From: Anaerolineales bacterium UBA2232
GTDB lineage: Bacteria > Chloroflexota > Anaerolineae > UBA2200
Length of the DNA: 14,024 nucleotides
Direction of reading: 5' to 3'
Assembly (NCBI GenBank): GCA_002348045.1
Contig: DDYO01000142.1
Coordinates: forward strand, 10,649-24,672
Every line of letters begins with the position of its first letter. Position 1 is the first letter of the stretch. Shown here piece by piece: positions 1 through 7,081 of this stretch. A program made the translations under genes and the position numbers. Below the pieces are notes generated by a model. That model was not told where the DNA came from. It saw nothing but the letters and a program-made list of their open reading frames with translations, and searched no databases.

Positions 1-465
1 GAAGACGAGGTCGGTCCGGTCGAGATTGCGAAGGCAGGACAGAATGCGCTGGCAGCCGAGAACACAGCCCTGGTCCGGGACCGGGTGAGCGCCGAACGTG
101 ACTCCGATGCGTTTAAGGTTGACCTCATCGCCGTGCTTGCAGATGATGTGGCCACTGGTAATTCGGTCGCCCAGCACGTGCTCCAGAGCCTCGGCGACCC
201 GCATGACGCCCTTGCCGGCGCCAACAACGAGGATCTTGCCCACCGCATCGAGGTCGAACGCATCGGTCCCTGTGACAGGCGCTCCACTGGGCTCAAACAA
301 GGATTCTCCGATGAGGAGACGACGGCCGTCCAGACGAACGAGCCGCAGGGTGGCTTCATACGGGTCGGCGGCATCGAGGCCAGCCTCAAGGATCTGGAGG
401 CAGTGGCTGCGACCCAGGCGGTTCCCGTGTGAGGTTAGAGCGTCCGTATTCCGAATGCGCTGCAC
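1..465 (-). CDS. Glycerate 2-kinase (MOFRL/DUF4147 family), N-terminal part, runs off the left edge
   Basis: The minus strand reads as the first 155 residues of a glycerate 2-kinase, which in this family phosphorylates D-glycerate with ATP to 2-phosphoglycerate in the cytoplasm. Visible family hallmarks are an opening with TSHGN near residue 11, the segment AGLDAADPYEA near 28-38, the glycine loop VVGAGKG at 80-86, and HPVPDQG at 127-133. Full-length members are about 400-450 residues, so roughly the last two thirds, including the MOFRL domain, lie outside the window. The GTG at 465 is chosen because the protein then begins like typical members and GAGG sits 5 bases upstream; an AGGAGA lies 15 bases upstream. 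The frame is open to a stop just upstream of 540, so a longer start is possible. It is divergent from the rubrerythrin gene. The family call is secure; the start is moderately sure. Confidence 0.88.
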   Translation of the reverse strand, partial: MQRIRNTDALTSHGNRLGRSHCLQILEAGLDAADPYEATLRLVRLDGRRLLIGESLFEPSGAPVTGTDAFDLDAVGKILVVGAGKGVMRVAEALEHVLGDRITSGHIICKHGDEVNLKRIGVTFGAHPVPDQGCVLGCQRILSCLRNLDRTDLVF

Positions 466-536
466 ATCGGCCTCGACTGTTCTCCTGACGGTGTGGCCCG
501 GGCGGTGGAGCAGTGGCCTGGAACACACAATCTGGA

Positions 537-564
537 AGTATACTCAAAGTGACAGCTGCGACAA
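537..564 (-). promoter_or_regulatory. Possible promoter for the glycerate kinase gene
   Basis: On the minus strand TTGTCG (564-559) and TATACT (542-537) are separated by 16 bases and lie about 70 bases upstream of the chosen GTG start. The -10 box is good, while the -35 box matches at four of six positions. It is a plausible sigma70-type promoter by pattern only. Confidence 0.4.
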
Positions 565-609
565 AAGCGTCGCCGGAGACCCTGCGTCTCAGGCTATGGG
601 CATGTCGGA

Positions 610-639
610 TTGACAAAGTGTTTGTGGTGTCAGTATGAT
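610..639 (+). promoter_or_regulatory. Strong sigma70-type promoter for rubrerythrin, with an embedded inverted repeat
   Basis: TTGACA at 610-615 is a perfect -35 box. TATGAT at 634-639 is a near-consensus -10 box, and the spacer is 18 bases. Transcription would begin near 646, about 22 bases before the rubrerythrin start, leaving a short leader that carries the ribosome site AGAGGGAG (654-661). The inverted repeat TGACA (611-615) / TGTCA (628-632) overlaps the -35 box and fills the spacer, and CAAA-GTG-TTTG (614-624) is nested inside it. A repressor could bind there, but no known operator consensus is recognised. Confidence 0.72.
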
Positions 640-667
640 GCTGGCAACAAAGTAGAGGGAGTGAAAC

Positions 668-1171
668 ATGAGCAAGACCACCGATAACCTCTGGGGAGCG
701 TTTGCGGGCGAAAGCCAAGCGAACCGCAAGTACCTGGCTTTTGCGAAGAAGGCTGACGCAGATGGGTTTCCGATGGTGGCCCGGCTGTTCAGGGCGGCGG
801 CGGCAGCGGAGACGGTACACGCACACGCCCATTTGCGAGTTCTGGGTGGCGTGAAAAGTACGGCGGAGAACCTGCAGGCTGGAATTGATGGTGAAGGGTT
901 CGAATTCACCGAGATGTACCCCCAATACGTGGCGCAGGCACAGGAAGAAGCGCACAAGGCGGCGCTGATGAGCTTTGAGTACGCCATGGCGGTGGAGAAG
1001 GTACATCACGGCTTGTACATGGGCGCACTGGACGCCGTCAAAGCCGGCACTGATTTGCCCGAAGCACCAGTTCATGTCTGCGATGTCTGCGGACACACGT
1101 TATGGGGTGAGCCGCCGGATAAATGCCCCGTGTGTGGTGCCAAGAGGGATCGATTCTTTCGGGTAGACTAG
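668..1171 (+). CDS. Rubrerythrin
   Basis: This 167-residue non-haem iron protein belongs to a family that reduces hydrogen peroxide in the cytoplasm of anaerobes and microaerophiles. The N-terminal four-helix ferritin-like domain carries likely diiron ligands E15, E48/H51, E82 (in TEMYP), E93 or E94, and E110/H113 (in EKVHH). A C-terminal rubredoxin-like domain has two CxxC pairs, C138/C141 and C153/C156, to bind one iron and pass electrons to the diiron site. Length and domain order match classical short rubrerythrins. The ATG is preceded by AGAGGGAG at 654-661, 6 bases upstream, and by a near-consensus promoter. It appears to be a single-gene unit, since a hairpin lies between it and the next gene. 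The electron donor is not encoded nearby. The family assignment is very secure; the stress role is inferred from the family. Confidence 0.95.
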   Translation: MSKTTDNLWGAFAGESQANRKYLAFAKKADADGFPMVARLFRAAAAAETVHAHAHLRVLGGVKSTAENLQAGIDGEGFEFTEMYPQYVAQAQEEAHKAALMSFEYAMAVEKVHHGLYMGALDAVKAGTDLPEAPVHVCDVCGHTLWGEPPDKCPVCGAKRDRFFRVD

Positions 1172-1188
1172 TCGGCTCCGCTGTCCTC

Positions 1189-1239
1189 CGATGGGCTGAG
1201 CCGGTTACTGGTGAGCCACTGAGCCGGCGAGGCCCATCG
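1189..1239 (+). terminator. Imperfect hairpin after rubrerythrin, possible terminator
   Basis: Two 16-base arms, 1189-1204 and 1224-1239, begin and end with CGATGGGC / GCCCATCG and also pair through GCCGG / CCGGC, with three central mismatched positions and a 19-base loop. It lies 18 bases after the rubrerythrin stop. No run of T follows, so it is not a canonical intrinsic terminator. It could instead be an RNA-stabilising stem or a protein site. Confidence 0.4.
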
Positions 1240-1288
1240 CTGATGGGTCTTCTGAGGGTGTCTTGGCGGTCTTGACTTGGGGGTGGCC

Positions 1289-1642
1289 ATGCCCGCGTAC
1301 CGATACGAGGTGCTCTTTGCTCCGGAGTTGGTGCCGCTGATCTTGAGCGGGGAGAAAACGCTTACCTACCGGTTGGATGACGATGGCCTGGACTATTTGC
1401 GTCCCGGTGATATTGTCGAGGCCATCAACAGCCAGACACTTGGTCTGTTCGCGAGGCTTCAAGTCACCTCGGTAGAGTTCACGTCGTTCGGCGACCTACC
1501 CACGGACCGCCATGGCAACGTAAGCCACGAGTCAAAGGAGCAACAACGGGCGGTGTTCCGTGGATACTACGGGCGGGTCGTCAGCGATGACGAACGGGTG
1601 TTGGTTTTGGGTTTGCGTCTCCTGACCGAAGGCATGCGGTAG
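1289..1642 (+). CDS. Small ASCH-domain protein
   Basis: The 117-residue product is a stand-alone ASCH domain, a PUA-related beta-barrel fold thought to bind RNA or nucleotides. The diagnostic segment is LILSGEKTLTYR at residues 17-28, followed by RPGDIVEA near 38-45 and a strand resembling LQVTSVEFTSFGDL at 57-70. These correspond to the GEKT..TxR, GD and 'f-el' positions of the family. The molecular role is unknown for most members. ATG 1289 is preferred because the ASCH similarity starts directly after it. GGGGGTGG sits only 2 bases upstream, so an in-frame TTG at 1277, with GGCGGT 6 bases before it, is a realistic alternative giving 121 residues. It ends 10 bases before the flippase remnant, so it may be co-transcribed with the polysaccharide cluster by position, though no functional link is evident. 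Confidence 0.75.
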   Translation: MPAYRYEVLFAPELVPLILSGEKTLTYRLDDDGLDYLRPGDIVEAINSQTLGLFARLQVTSVEFTSFGDLPTDRHGNVSHESKEQQRAVFRGYYGRVVSDDERVLVLGLRLLTEGMR

Positions 1643-1652
1643 ATCGGCCGGG

Positions 1653-2144
1653 ATGATTCGCCGACAGAACCTTGGATACAATACGTCCTGGAGCCTGGCT
1701 GCCCAGGCACTGCCGATGCTGACCGGGGTTCTGGCTTTGCCCTTCCTCGTGCGGTCACTGGGAACCGAACGGTTCGGCTTGCTTACCACAGCATGGCTGA
1801 TCCTGGCCTACTTTTCTAGCGTGGACCTGGGCATTGGCCGTGCCGCAATGCACTTTGGGGCACAGGCACTGGGTCGTGGTGCGGGACACGAATTGCCAAC
1901 GCTGCTCGGAACGTCGATGATCTTGCTGGCAGGGATCGGCTCCTTGGCAGGATTCGTGTGGTGGGCGGTTGTGCCTTCACTCGTGGAACGAGTCCTTCGA
2001 ATCCCCAACCCGCTTAGAGCAGAAGCTCACGGCATGCTGATGGTCATAGGCGGCATGGTACCGGCGCTTCTGATGTCAGGGTCAGCAAGACTGATCCCGT
2101 GGGTAGGACACGCCAATGCGCCGAATGCCGTGGAGGGTAGCTGA
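1653..2144 (+). pseudogene. Truncated Wzx-type polysaccharide flippase (N-terminal third only)
   Basis: The 163-residue frame begins like a RfbX/Wzx oligosaccharide flippase: a charged start, then LAAQALPMLTGVLALPFLVR near residues 15-34, the GTERFGLLTTAW loop near 37-48, and SSVDLGIGRAAM near 55-66. About four hydrophobic segments are visible, whereas full flippases have 12-14 over 420-500 residues. Similarity appears to fade near residue 145. The last 18 or so residues do not look like membrane protein, and the frame then stops. Directly downstream, in a different frame, lies the tail of an unrelated WbsX-type protein, so the missing two thirds seem to have been deleted rather than merely frameshifted. 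The start has only a weak ribosome site. It is almost certainly non-functional as a flippase, and a complete flippase is present at 7082-8470. Confidence 0.8.
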
Positions 2145-2517
2145 GAACCTGGGATGGCCGGAGATGATGAGTTGTGAGGCCTTCGCGTCTCGTGCGCTTG
2201 CTGAAGATGCGGTCTATGTGACATACCCCTGCATGACTCCCTCGTGGGATAATAGCTCTCACCGCCGCTCAGGGCCAGCGCTGCTGGTGGGCTCTACGCC
2301 GCAGCGATATGAAGACTGGCTCAGAGGGGCAGCACGCAAGGCCAGTGGAATGGAGGGCCGCCTCCTGTTCACCAATGCGTGGAACGAGTGGGCTGAGGGT
2401 TGCCACCTGGAACCTTGTCGACGGTGGGGACGATCCTACTTGGAGGCGACTGGACGGGACTTGCGTGTTGGCAGTGCTGACGCCGGAGGACTGGGCTTGC
2501 TTGAACTGGAGCAATAG
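2116..2517 (+). pseudogene. C-terminal remnant of a WbsX-type glycan enzyme (GH99-like fold)
   Basis: From about residue 18 the 133-residue frame resembles the end of Glyco_tran_WbsX proteins, enzymes of O-antigen and exopolysaccharide clusters. It shows the segment TPSWDNSSHRR, then GSTPQRYEDWLRGA, then the signature FTNAWNEWAEGCHLEP followed by GRSYLEATGR. Full-length members are about 350 residues or more, so only the last third remains. The residue after LEP is Cys where Asp is usual, a possible sign of decay. The first 17 or so residues overlap the end of the flippase remnant in another frame and look like junction sequence. Its stop codon (2515-2517) lies one base before the GTG of the polymerase gene, so translation of this remnant may still serve to couple into that gene. 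It is probably inactive as an enzyme. Confidence 0.8.
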
Positions 2518-2518
2518 A

Positions 2519-3997
2519 GTGAAGGATCGCGGGGCTGTGCGTGCGGGCTTGGCTGTGGCGGTGACTGGCGCCGTGACTTCTGCCGTAGTGACTCTGCACC
2601 TGCAGCAGAACCTGCTCTACTTTGCAGTGGTGGGTTCTGTCCTGGTTGCGTGCGGAATGGTTCTTGTCTTTGCGCTGAGAGAAACGCAGGATGAGTTTGC
2701 ATTGGCTTCTGTGCTGTTGCTGCTGTTGCCATTTCACACCATCCTGGACAAGGTGGTTGTGGCGCTAATTAAGTCTCACGTGCTCCGTCTTGCCCTGTCG
2801 TCGTGGAAGGAAATCGGATTGCTGGCCCTGGCATTGCGACTGGTTGTCGGTGCTGTGGCGCGGCAGTCTCGGCCCGTGAGGGTCAACCCGATAATCGTGT
2901 TGGCTGGGGCGCTGGCGCTGTGGGGGCTAATCCGCATTGGTACAGCTGATACCCTTCGCATCGGGATTGCAGCATACCGTGACCTGTTTATCGGTGTGCC
3001 GGCACTCATTGGGGCCTATCTGCTGCACGCTTCTGAATCGCGAAGGATCGATCTCGCCTACGGCATGATGCTTCAGGGCGCTGCTTTGGCGGTGTGGGGA
3101 TTTGTCAGCCGGTACGTCCTGGACTATGTGCACTATCTGGTTACGATGGGGTTCGCGCCCGAGAATACCACATGGGCTCACCTGCTCAGGGCGACGGGTG
3201 AGTACCGCTGGCTTACGGTCTTCTCTGCCAACGGCGGAAGAATCGTGCGGGCCAACTCGGTCTTCGTTGGTCCCAACGAGTTTGGCCTCTATCTTGCCGT
3301 GGTGCTGGTTCTTGGCTGGGGAGTGTTGCTGTATCTGCGCCTAGATACTGTCGCACGGCGGCAAGTGGGTTATGTGGCGAGCTTGGGCGCCATGGCATTC
3401 GGGTGCCTAATCAGCGTGTCCCGGAGCGCGTGGGTGCTGCTGGTAGTGGGGGCTGTTGTGGTTCTGCTGAGCCTCCCGGCCAGCTGCTGGCGGCGACTGG
3501 TGGGGGTGGGTGCCTTGCTTGTCGCGGTCACAGCGGTGGCGGCGATGCCCAACTTGCGGTCGTACGCTGAGAGGACGTTGCGCCTGCAGGAACCCTCAGC
3601 AGCGTGGCGAGCGGAGTCAGTAGGGGAAGCGCTGCTAGCCATACGCCGCAATCCGATGGGTATTGGTTTGGCAAATGCCAACTATCGCTTTGTAGGAGAG
3701 ACTCGCTACCATGTTCACACCGAGTCGCATTTGGTGGCGGTGGCACTGGAGCTGGGCTGGCCGGGCCTTGCATTGCACCTGGCCCTGATGCTGGCCAGCT
3801 TCGCCAAATGCTGGACGTTGAGCCGCCGGGGAGGGACGGTGCAAAGGATGTTTGCCGCGACGTCGGCGGGCATACTATTGGGGACGTTGCTGGCTCAGGT
3901 GACCTCGGCGATCACCATGGATTGGCTCTTCCAGGTGTACCTGTGGTTCCATGTGGGTACGGTGCTGGCGCTTGAGGAAGAGCATACCCGTGGGTAA
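2519..3997 (+). CDS. O-antigen ligase/polymerase family membrane protein (Wzy/WaaL-like)
   Basis: This 492-residue integral membrane protein has roughly 10-12 hydrophobic segments and the features of the Wzy_C (O-antigen ligase) family. These are VGPNEFGLYLA near residues 250-260, the conserved SVSRSAW at 299-305, a long extramembrane loop near 345-400, and HTESHLVAVALELGWPGL at 400-417, corresponding to the family's H-N/E-x-x-L...E-G-x-x-G-L segment. Such proteins polymerise lipid-linked repeat units or transfer glycan to an acceptor on the outer face of the inner membrane. Sequence alone does not separate polymerase from ligase. The GTG at 2519 is chosen because GGAG at 2508-2511 is 7 bases upstream and the hydrophobic region starts soon after. 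The frame is open back to 2309, but that stretch overlaps the WbsX remnant and reads as non-membrane shadow sequence. The end overlaps the GT2 gene by 8 bases. Confidence 0.88.
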   Translation: MKDRGAVRAGLAVAVTGAVTSAVVTLHLQQNLLYFAVVGSVLVACGMVLVFALRETQDEFALASVLLLLLPFHTILDKVVVALIKSHVLRLALSSWKEIGLLALALRLVVGAVARQSRPVRVNPIIVLAGALALWGLIRIGTADTLRIGIAAYRDLFIGVPALIGAYLLHASESRRIDLAYGMMLQGAALAVWGFVSRYVLDYVHYLVTMGFAPENTTWAHLLRATGEYRWLTVFSANGGRIVRANSVFVGPNEFGLYLAVVLVLGWGVLLYLRLDTVARRQVGYVASLGAMAFGCLISVSRSAWVLLVVGAVVVLLSLPASCWRRLVGVGALLVAVTAVAAMPNLRSYAERTLRLQEPSAAWRAESVGEALLAIRRNPMGIGLANANYRFVGETRYHVHTESHLVAVALELGWPGLALHLALMLASFAKCWTLSRRGGTVQRMFAATSAGILLGTLLAQVTSAITMDWLFQVYLWFHVGTVLALEEEHTRG

Positions 3998-4940
3998 ACA
4001 ACCACAGGACCCTAGGCTTCCCGCCGTAGCAGTTGTCGTAGTCTCTTGGAACGGGCGTGAGGTGACAGCTGAATGCGTACGGTCGTTGTTGGCGAGCGAG
4101 GGCGTCCGCTTTGCGATTATTGTGGTCGACAATGCTTCGACTGACGGGTCAGCCGAGTCCTTGGCAGAGACCTTTCCGCAGGTGACCGTCCTGCGAAATG
4201 CCACGAACCTTGGGTATACAGGTGGTGGCAATGCCGGGCTGAGGCACGCCATGGAAATGGGCGCTGCCTATGCGTTTCTGATAAACAATGACACGGTGGT
4301 TACGGAGGCCTGTCTGAAGGGGCTGGTCGAAGCTGCTCAAAGGGACCCTCGGGTTGCGGCCATTAACCCCAAGATCTATTATTGGATGCACAGGGACCGT
4401 TTTTGGTACGCTGGTGGTGCCTTCAGCCTGCGGTCAGGAATCCCGGTGCATCGGGGACGGAAGAGGACTGACCGCGGGCAATACGATGTGGCTCAGAACG
4501 TGTCGTTTGCAACGGGATGTGCTGTTCTGCTAAAGCTCGAGGCCCTGGAGAAAGTTGGACTTTTGGATGAGAGCCTGGTGAGCTATGCTGAAGATGTGGA
4601 CTTGAGCATTCGTCTCTTGAAGGCCGGCTACATCCTGCGGTATGAGCCTGTCGGTGGCGTGTGGCATCGGGATGGTTACTCGAGCCGCCAGTGCCAGTGG
4701 ACTGGTCATCGGAATCGGGCGTATGCGCGCAATTGCCTGCGTGTCGTAGACAAGCACGCCAATTTGCTGCAGCGAGTTACTGCGCGCATCCTATTCTCGG
4801 GTCACGTCTTGCTGCTGGTCACCATGCCTGCTTTGTTGCGGAGGGACCTATCCGCAGCTCGTGCTGCGGTGTGGGGACTGCTAGAGGGACTTGCCGGCAA
4901 GGTCGGCGCCCAGACCGGGCAGGAGCGCACCTCATCCTGA
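3990..4940 (+). CDS. Family 2 glycosyltransferase (rhamnosyltransferase WbbL-like)
   Basis: The 316-residue GT-A fold enzyme would transfer a sugar from a nucleotide donor onto the growing lipid-linked oligosaccharide at the cytoplasmic face of the membrane. Visible motifs are the first strand VAVVVVSWNGRE at residues 13-24, VVDNASTDGS at 45-54, NATNLGYTGGGNAGLRHA at 70-87, the metal-binding LINNDT at 97-102, and SYAEDVDLSIRLLKAGY further on, which holds the catalytic-region acidic pair. The pattern is that of the WbbL/GT2 subgroup, which often uses dTDP-rhamnose, but the donor cannot be read from sequence. The GTG at 3990 is preferred because GAGGAAG at 3974-3980 is 9 bases upstream. It overlaps the polymerase stop by 8 bases, suggesting translational coupling. 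A hydrophobic C-terminal stretch near residues 270-285 may aid membrane association. Confidence 0.9.
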   Translation: MGKQPQDPRLPAVAVVVVSWNGREVTAECVRSLLASEGVRFAIIVVDNASTDGSAESLAETFPQVTVLRNATNLGYTGGGNAGLRHAMEMGAAYAFLINNDTVVTEACLKGLVEAAQRDPRVAAINPKIYYWMHRDRFWYAGGAFSLRSGIPVHRGRKRTDRGQYDVAQNVSFATGCAVLLKLEALEKVGLLDESLVSYAEDVDLSIRLLKAGYILRYEPVGGVWHRDGYSSRQCQWTGHRNRAYARNCLRVVDKHANLLQRVTARILFSGHVLLLVTMPALLRRDLSAARAAVWGLLEGLAGKVGAQTGQERTSS

Positions 4941-5045
4941 ACGACTGAGTATGGATAGACCGCTCCGCCATCGCGGCAAGTCTGGCACAACAGGCTCGGA
5001 TGCGTGTTGTCACTGGTCTGCGACCTCTTGACGGGAGCTGGCAGG

Positions 5046-6176
5046 GTGCGCGTATTGCTGGACGCACATATGATCGGTGCACAGGAGACTGGGAACGAGA
5101 CCTATGTCGCCAACCTCTGGCGCAGCCTGTCACAGCTATCTGATGTGGACTGTGCTGGTGCGGTGCAGACTGAGATGCAAATAGCCAAGCACTGGGGTCC
5201 ACTCCATTCGGTCTGCATTGGTGCTCAGGGAAATTGGCCGCGCGTGCTGTACGGCCTGGACCGGGCAGCGCGTGCCTGGGGCGCCGACGTGCTTCATGCG
5301 AACTATGTCGGTGCCCTGAGGTGCAGTATCCCGCAAGTGGTCACTGTACACGACATGTCCTTCCGGCGTCACCCAGGCTTCTTTTCCATGCGTGACCGGC
5401 TGCTCTTTGCAACGCTAGTGCCTTGGAGTCTGCGGCGTGCGGCGGCAATTGTGACCGTATCGGAGCATGCGAAGAGCGAAATCTCTGCTTTCCACCCTGG
5501 GCTGGCCGGCAAAGTGATTGTGACTCCGTTGGCCCCAGCTCCGATCTTCACGGGAGGTGCTCGGGCTCTGCCTGCGGAGATGGCTGCCAAGTGGGGCGTG
5601 CATGTGCCCTACGTGCTGGCGGTCGGTAATCTGCAACCGCGCAAGAACTTGAAGACCCTGCTGGAAGCGTTTGCGCAGCTAAAGCCAGAACTGGGACCAG
5701 CCCAGCTGGTGCTGGTGGGTCCCGAGACGCGACGCGCTTCTGCTGATTACCGACGCATTGCAGAACTCGGTCTCGAGACAGACACAGTGGTAACCGGTTA
5801 TGTGACTGATGAGGAACTGGCTGCGCTCTATCGCGGGGCTCGGCTGTTTGTGTACCCCTCACTGTACGAGGGCTTTGGGCTGCCGATCGTTGAGGCGATG
5901 GCCTGCGGCACGCCCGTGGTATGTTCGTGTCTGGCATCGATGCCTGAAGTGTCGGGAGGCGCAGCTGTCCTGGTTGATCCGCGGGACGCCACTGAGCTTG
6001 CGTCCGCGATCCTGGAGGTGTGGAGCCTTCCTGCCTTGAGGAAGGATCTGGCCGATCGAGGCTTGCAGAGGGCAGCGATGCTGTCGTGGACGAAGACGGC
6101 AGCTCAGACCGTTGACATATACAAGTGGGTCCTGCGTGATACTGGGGCGGATACGCCAAGAACCACGTCGATCTAG
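5046..6176 (+). CDS. Family 4 glycosyltransferase (GT-B fold)
   Basis: The 376-residue retaining glycosyltransferase has the standard two-domain GT4 layout. The N-terminal domain starts MRVLLDAHMIG and includes VVTVHDMSF at 98-106 and IVTVSEHAK at 135-143. The C-terminal domain has VGNLQPRKNL at 193-202, LVLVGP at 221-226, and the intact EX7E catalytic signature in SLYEGFGLPIVEAMACG, with E275 and E283. It resembles mannosyltransferase-like members, though donor and acceptor are unknown. The GTG at 5046 is chosen because GGGAG at 5033-5037 is 8 bases upstream and the protein then begins like its family; the frame is open 42 bases further upstream. The 105 bases before it hold no convincing gene. 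It is followed 12 bases later by the FkbM-like gene. Confidence 0.92.
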   Translation: MRVLLDAHMIGAQETGNETYVANLWRSLSQLSDVDCAGAVQTEMQIAKHWGPLHSVCIGAQGNWPRVLYGLDRAARAWGADVLHANYVGALRCSIPQVVTVHDMSFRRHPGFFSMRDRLLFATLVPWSLRRAAAIVTVSEHAKSEISAFHPGLAGKVIVTPLAPAPIFTGGARALPAEMAAKWGVHVPYVLAVGNLQPRKNLKTLLEAFAQLKPELGPAQLVLVGPETRRASADYRRIAELGLETDTVVTGYVTDEELAALYRGARLFVYPSLYEGFGLPIVEAMACGTPVVCSCLASMPEVSGGAAVLVDPRDATELASAILEVWSLPALRKDLADRGLQRAAMLSWTKTAAQTVDIYKWVLRDTGADTPRTTSI

Positions 6177-6188
6177 GTGCAAAGTGCT

Positions 6189-7079
6189 ATGAAGAGGCTG
6201 GTGAGATGGCTCAGGGGGATCCGATCATGCGCCTTGGCGCCTGCGCTGGAAGCACAGACGGGGATCAGGGTGAGCTTGTCCGCTGAAGTGCAGGTGCTGC
6301 TAGCTCTGCGGTACCAGGAGCTGCGCCGATTGGGTGGCGCTTTGCCCTCGTTTGAAGATGCTGGGTTCCAGATCTTTTCTGAATCAAATGAGGATGGGAT
6401 TCTATGCTTCATCTTTGCTTTGATCGGCGCTACTCATCGCAAGCTTGTAGACATGGGCGCGCGGGGAGTTGTCGGAAGCAATTCCGCCAATCTCATCGTT
6501 GGTCATGGCTGGGAAGCTCTATTGATTGATTTTGACGAAAGAGAGCTTGGTGGTGCGCGTCAGTTCTACGACCGTAGTCACGCGACCAGCGTTTATCCTC
6601 CGCGCACTTTGGCTCGATGGATTACGCCCGCAAACGTCAACGCTGCTCTGGCGGAGCAGGGTTTCGAACAGGACCTGGATCTGCTGTGCATCGATCTCGA
6701 TGGACAGGATTATTGGATTTGGCGAGCCATCAATCGGGCTCAGCCCCGTGTCGTTGTGGTGGAGTATCAGGCCATGTTTGGCCCTGATGTCGCGGTCACC
6801 GTCCCGGAGGCCGAGCGCTTTGAGCCTCGCATGATGGGACGGTTCCTCCTGCATGGCGGGGCTTCTCTCCCCGCATGGGTGAGTACGATGCGGCACAAGG
6901 GCTATCGCCTCATCGGATGCAACAGCTACTGCTACAACGCGTTTTTCATGCACGAGGACGAGGGGCGGGACGTATTTCCGGAGGTCCCGGTGGCCTCATG
7001 CTTCCATCACGCGTTGGCCCGATGGGCGATGAAGGAACTGCTGCCGCTGTCGACGCAATTCGATTGGGTTGAGGTCTAG
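6189..7079 (+). CDS. FkbM-like, SAM-methyltransferase-related protein
   Basis: The 296-residue protein resembles a subgroup often annotated as FkbM-family methyltransferase in surface-glycan clusters. Supporting segments are IFSESNEDGILCFIFALIG at residues 62-80, KLVDMGARGVVGSNSANLI at 85-103, HGWEALLIDFDE at 106-117, and DLLCIDLDGQDYWIWRAI at 164-181 followed by PRVVVVEYQ. The acidic strand ends and the glycine-rich turn suggest a Rossmann-like SAM-binding core. The usual D-G pair after the glycine loop is not obvious, so methyltransfer activity is an inference. A role in modifying a sugar of the repeat unit would fit the context. ATG 6189 has AGGTG about 9 bases upstream; GTG 6177 is an in-frame alternative adding four residues. 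It ends two bases before the flippase start. Confidence 0.72.
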   Translation: MKRLVRWLRGIRSCALAPALEAQTGIRVSLSAEVQVLLALRYQELRRLGGALPSFEDAGFQIFSESNEDGILCFIFALIGATHRKLVDMGARGVVGSNSANLIVGHGWEALLIDFDERELGGARQFYDRSHATSVYPPRTLARWITPANVNAALAEQGFEQDLDLLCIDLDGQDYWIWRAINRAQPRVVVVEYQAMFGPDVAVTVPEAERFEPRMMGRFLLHGGASLPAWVSTMRHKGYRLIGCNSYCYNAFFMHEDEGRDVFPEVPVASCFHHALARWAMKELLPLSTQFDWVEV

Positions 7080-7081
7080 TC

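Noticed and set aside
85..432. Plus-strand frames of 115 and 171 codons at the left edge
   Set aside because: The minus strand here encodes clear glycerate 2-kinase sequence (GAGKG, HPVPD), so the plus frames are antisense shadows.
386..1096. A 236-codon minus-strand frame across the rubrerythrin gene
   Set aside because: It overlaps rubrerythrin antisense and the divergent promoter region, and its product is low-complexity Arg/Pro/His-rich sequence typical of shadow frames.
2309..2518. A 70-codon N-terminal extension of the polymerase gene
   Set aside because: It overlaps recognisable WbsX sequence in another frame and has no membrane character; GTG 2519 has a proper ribosome site.
4951..5031. 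A 26-codon frame in the 105-base gap before the first GT4 gene
   Set aside because: It is short, with no convincing ribosome site or recognisable product.
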